From Paractinoplanes lichenicola (lineage in GTDB: Bacteria; Actinomycetota; Actinomycetes; Mycobacteriales; Micromonosporaceae), in assembly GCF_016785085.1 (NCBI RefSeq), contig NZ_JAENHO010000004.1, positions 248,001 to 312,000 of the forward strand: 64,000 bases of DNA. The letters are read 5' to 3'. Numbering within the stretch: the stretch's first letter is position 1; the number at the start of each line of letters is the position of its first letter. Below the pieces are notes generated by a model that saw only the letters and a program-made list of their open reading frames with translations, did not search any database and was not told where the DNA came from. Positions 61,255-64,000 of the stretch are shown piece by piece. Both the position numbers and the translations under genes were made by a program.

Positions 61255-62091
61255 TCACTGGCGGCGGCGGAGGGGGATCGGGTTGTCGTCCGGTACGGCC
61301 TGCCAGGCTCGTTCGGTCAGGGGCGTCAGGAGTTCGGTCGCTGCCTTGTCGCGGTTGTGCCACGGACCTGCCGCCAACTCGTCGGTCAGGGCCTCGACCC
61401 GGTCGTACGCCTTCCGGCCGGTCTCGGTAGCGGTGCCGTCGGGGGTGACCCAGCCCCGGTCCGCCAACCGCCCGACTGCGGCCTGCCACTCGTCGTCGGT
61501 CCAGCCGCGGGCGGGCTGGGTGACCTCGCGCAGTTTGCCGCCGTCGAGGGCGGCGCGCCAGGCCAGGGATTCGCAGCCGTCCAAGCCGGCCGTAAGCAGG
61601 GCGGCTACGTGGCCGTCGCCGCGGTGTTCGCGGAGGATCGTGGCGGCGTGCCAGAGGCGGGCGATCGGGGCGTCGGGCCAGGGGAGGTCGGCGTGGGCGG
61701 CGGCCAGCACCCGGCCTGTTGTGTCGGCGGCGTGGGCGGCGTCGGTGAGCAGGTCGGCGGCTTCGGTGACTGTCTTGTCGGGCAGGCCGGCGAACAGGTC
61801 GGTCAGCGCGGCGGTGGCGCCGGCCGTGCGGGCCGCGAGGGCGGCCGGTGGGCTGATCCGGGTCCACACGTCGGGTATGGCTCGTTGCACCATGCGGGGG
61901 GCGAAGCCGAAGAACGCGGCGGTGACCGGGCCGGGGCCGACCGCGCCGAGGGCGGCGGCCCGGCCGGCGAAGTAGCGGCGCCAGAAGCCGGTCAGGCCGG
62001 CCTGCTCGAAGGCTACGGCGCCTTGCGGGGCGAAATACGTGACGGCGTGCAACGGCTCGAAGAGCGCCCACATCCGGCGCGCGACAGACAT
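61255..62091 (-). CDS. SCO6745-family protein
   Basis: 278 residues starting [20 protein letters not shown], then [18 protein letters not shown] and a C-terminal winged-helix-like part ([40 protein letters not shown]). This matches actinobacterial proteins named after SCO6745; they look like all-alpha domains joined to a MarR-like fold. Function unknown. GGTGAGG precedes the ATG by two bases. Confidence 0.85.
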   Translation of the reverse strand: MSVARRMWALFEPLHAVTYFAPQGAVAFEQAGLTGFWRRYFAGRAAALGAVGPGPVTAAFFGFAPRMVQRAIPDVWTRISPPAALAARTAGATAALTDLFAGLPDKTVTEAADLLTDAAHAADTTGRVLAAAHADLPWPDAPIARLWHAATILREHRGDGHVAALLTAGLDGCESLAWRAALDGGKLREVTQPARGWTDDEWQAAVGRLADRGWVTPDGTATETGRKAYDRVEALTDELAAGPWHNRDKAATELLTPLTERAWQAVPDDNPIPLRRRQ

Positions 62092-62121
62092 GACCTCACC
62101 CTGCCATGACAGGATCGGCGG

Positions 62122-62700
62122 GTGGGGCTTCGGCACTTGGCGGATCTGTCGGCGGCTCGGTGGCTTGTCGACGAGACCGATCGGCCGTGGACCGAGCGGG
62201 TGACGTTCGGGCCGGGTGGCTTTGCCGCGTACGCGCGGGTGCGGTTCCTCGACGACCCGGCCTTTCCGGGCCAGAGCGAGAATGATGTCGCGCCGGCCGA
62301 GGACGCGCCGACGGAGTCCGAGCAGATCGGGTTCGCCCTCGAGACCCTCAGCGGGCACACTGCGACGCCGGACGACTGCTATTTCTGCCTCTGGGACGGC
62401 TGGGGTACGGAGATCGCGGGCAGCCCCCGGGTCGAGCTGCCGCACCGGTCCTACTTCCTGTTCCGTGGCAGCCTGACCGACTGGCGCGCGGCCGACCTGT
62501 GGCCCGGGCAACCTCGGGGCACCACGCCCGATCCCGCGTTCGTCTGGCCCGCCGATCACGCCTGGTGCCTGGCCAAGGACGTCGACCCGCACTGGGCCGG
62601 GGTCGGTGGGTCCGAAGCGGCCGTGGCGGGCCTGCTGGCCGACCCGCGCCTCGACGTCGTGCGGGCCGACCCCGCCGCCAAGCAGCCCACCTATTACTGA
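62122..62700 (+). CDS. Conserved hypothetical protein
   Basis: 192 residues, GTG start. Features: RHLADLSAARWLVDETDRPW, CYFCLWDGWG, LPHRSYFLFRGSLTDW, FVWPADHAWCLAKDVDPHWA and a GGSEAAVAGLL end. This looks like a single compact cytosolic domain seen in other actinobacteria, but I know no function. Divergent from the SCO6745-type gene by 30 bases. Confidence 0.75.
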   Translation: MGLRHLADLSAARWLVDETDRPWTERVTFGPGGFAAYARVRFLDDPAFPGQSENDVAPAEDAPTESEQIGFALETLSGHTATPDDCYFCLWDGWGTEIAGSPRVELPHRSYFLFRGSLTDWRAADLWPGQPRGTTPDPAFVWPADHAWCLAKDVDPHWAGVGGSEAAVAGLLADPRLDVVRADPAAKQPTYY

Positions 62701-62728
62701 GGGGCGGGGCGGGGCGATTTTCTGAGGT

Positions 62729-62873
62729 ATGGGGGCGGGAGGGATTGCTGGGAGGTGGGGGCGGGAGGAATTGCTGAGAGGTGGGGGCAGGAGGAGTTCT
62801 GAGAGATGACGGTGGGAGGAGTTACTGAGATGGGGGCGGGAGGAGTTACTGACGGATGGGGGCGGGAAGAAGG
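62729..62873. repeat. G-rich degenerate tandem repeat
   Basis: Five to six imperfect units of about 25-31 bases, each containing GGGGGCGGGAGGA followed by TTACTGAG or a variant. The array fills the gap between the convergent unknown protein and ABC ATPase genes. Spacing is irregular and there are no unique spacers. Confidence 0.75.
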
Positions 62874-62875
62874 GG

Positions 62876-63682
62876 TCAGGGGGCGGTCACGTGGTGGCGG
62901 CCCAGCGGCAGCATCAGCGGCTTGCCCGACGTCGGGTCCGTGATCACCTGGCTGTCCAGGCCGAACACCGCCCGTACGCAATCCTCCGTGAGCACCGACG
63001 AAGGGTCCCCGGCCGCGTGCAGCTTCCCGTCGGCCAGGGCGATCAGGTGGTCGGCGTAGCGGGCGGCCATGTTCAGGTCGTGCAGCACCATCACGACCGT
63101 CGTGCCGCGGTCGTGGTTGAGGTCGGTCAGCAGGTCGAGCACTTCGACCTGGTGGCTGACGTCGAGGAAGGTCGTCGGCTCGTCGAGCAGCAGCACGTCG
63201 GTCTGCTGGGCCAGGGCCATGGCGATCCACACCCGTTGGCGCTGGCCGCCCGAGAGTTCGTCGACCGAGCGGTCGGCCAGGTCGGCCGTGTGGGTGGCGT
63301 CCAGCGCGGCCGCCACGGCCAGGTCGTCGTCGTGGCTCCAGCGGGACAGCAGGCGCTGGTGCGGGTTGCGGCCGCGGCCGACGAGGTCGCTGACGGTGAT
63401 GCCTTCGGGCGCGATGGGGGATTGGGGGAGCAGCCCGAGCGTACGGGCGAGCTCTTTGGCCGGCATCTTGTGCACCTCGCGGCCGTCGAGCAGCACGTGG
63501 CCGTGGCGCGGGGCGAGCAGGCGCGACATCGAGCGCAGCAGCGTCGACTTGCCGCAGGCGTTGGCGCCGACGATCGCCGTGATCTTGCCGGGCGGCACGA
63601 CGAGGTCGAGCGATTCGATCACTGTCCGGTCGCCGTAGCCGAGCGACAACGAGGACACGGTGAGGGAATGAGAGGAAGTCAC
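62876..63682 (-). CDS. Ferric-siderophore-type ABC ATPase (FecE/FepC-like)
   Basis: 268 residues with Walker A GANACGKST, Q-loop LLPQSP, signature LSGGQRQRVWIAMALAQQ, Walker B VLLLDEPTTFLD and switch His VLHDLNMAARY. The GRGRNPHQ and LLSRWS parts are typical of iron-siderophore or B12 importers. GTGA overlap couples it to the permease. The siderophore type cannot be told. Confidence 0.92.
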   Translation of the reverse strand: MTSSHSLTVSSLSLGYGDRTVIESLDLVVPPGKITAIVGANACGKSTLLRSMSRLLAPRHGHVLLDGREVHKMPAKELARTLGLLPQSPIAPEGITVSDLVGRGRNPHQRLLSRWSHDDDLAVAAALDATHTADLADRSVDELSGGQRQRVWIAMALAQQTDVLLLDEPTTFLDVSHQVEVLDLLTDLNHDRGTTVVMVLHDLNMAARYADHLIALADGKLHAAGDPSSVLTEDCVRAVFGLDSQVITDPTSGKPLMLPLGRHHVTAP

Positions 63683-63999
63683 AGGGAGCCTCCCGCGCGG
63701 TTGGTGCGGATGAGCAGATAGACGAGGTAGGGCGCGCCGAGCACGCCGGTGATGACGCCGACCGGGTAGCGGATGTCGAACGCGTACTGGCCGATCAGGT
63801 CGGCCACCAGCACCAGGAGCGCCCCGACCAGGCCCGCCGGCACGAGCAGGGAGCCGGCCGAGCCGACGATGCGGGCCGCGATCGGGCCGGACAGGAAGGC
63901 CACGAACGCGATCGGGCCGGTGGCGGCGGTGGCGAACGCGAGGAGCCCGACGGCGGCCACGATCACCAAGATCCGAGTTCGTTCCAGCCGTACGCCCAA
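63679..63999 (-). CDS. FecCD-family permease, partial (C-terminal part)
   Basis: The last 106 or so residues of an iron-siderophore permease: TGPIAFVAFLSGPIAARIVG, LVPAGLVGALLVLVADLIGQ and YPVGVITGVLGAPYLVYLLI, the typical FecCD end. The gene runs off the right edge, so its start is outside the window. Confidence 0.9.
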   Translation of the reverse strand: MGVRLERTRILVIVAAVGLLAFATAATGPIAFVAFLSGPIAARIVGSAGSLLVPAGLVGALLVLVADLIGQYAFDIRYPVGVITGVLGAPYLVYLLIRTNRAGGSL

Positions 64000-64000
64000 C

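Noticed and set aside
62729..62873. Possible CRISPR array
   Set aside because: Units are degenerate, spacing is irregular and there are no unique spacers or cas genes.

Overview
The window is high-GC actinobacterial DNA. Genes are tightly packed with many ATGA/GTGA stop-start overlaps and GTG starts, and the palindromic string CGTACG (often CCGTACGG) recurs in most genes. SigE-type sigma factors, SCO6745-type and ALF/FG-GAP proteins, and this CGTACG habit point to Micromonosporaceae, most likely Actinoplanes or a close relative. This is inferred from style and families; no rRNA or other marker is present.

Left part (1-26 kb) is accessory chromosome. It holds a G-rich tandem repeat, a TetR/TIM-barrel-like divergent pair, an ArsR-SRPBCC-SnoaL operon, and a broken hydrolase. 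A minus-strand CoA catabolic operon follows (aldehyde dehydrogenase, acyl-CoA ligase, double-domain CoA-transferase, enoyl-CoA hydratase). Next come several regulator/target pairs (MarR with three TTGA-N5-TCAA boxes, HxlR, LysR, XRE), a lectin-SGNH secreted hydrolase, a small operon with an odd inositol-monophosphatase-like protein, an IS30-type remnant, an FG-GAP surface protein, a secreted EEP nuclease-like protein, and an HTH-transmembrane protein.

Central part (26-55 kb) is the main interest. It is an apparently undescribed catabolic island. A minus-strand FAD reductase and 7Fe ferredoxin lie divergent from a plus-strand operon: CarAa-like Rieske oxygenase, LigB-type extradiol dioxygenase, M20-like protein lacking the usual metal ligands, two meta-cleavage-type hydrolases, a 34-residue membrane peptide, and a quinone-oxidoreductase-like MDR protein. 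Then come an IclR regulator, a GMC oxidoreductase with a hydrolase-fold partner that has His where the nucleophile should be, a ribose-type ABC importer with a second GMC oxidoreductase and two amidases, a LacI-like-sensor diguanylate cyclase, an aldehyde dehydrogenase, a second IclR, and a dimethylformamidase-like protein. A 17-bp motif, roughly GGTCCGNTCANCGGACC, occurs in the control region of the reductase/Rieske operons, iclR1, the GMC1/ABC operons, the aldehyde dehydrogenase/iclR2 pair and the dimethylformamidase-like gene. This ties these units into one predicted IclR regulon. A plausible reading is import of a polar aromatic amide or glycoside, side-chain oxidation and amide cleavage, then ring hydroxylation and meta-cleavage. 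The substrate is not identifiable from sequence.

Right part (51-64 kb) has a sigma factor with a putative membrane propeller partner, an orphan NarL-type histidine kinase, a LysR/membrane-protein pair, an EF-hand protein, a Gly/Asn/Arg-repeat secreted protein, and a decayed stretch with an IS110 fragment and a broken second copy of the amidase from the catabolic operon. It ends with an SCO6745-family protein, an unknown protein, a G-rich repeat, and the end of a ferric-siderophore ABC transporter running off the right edge.
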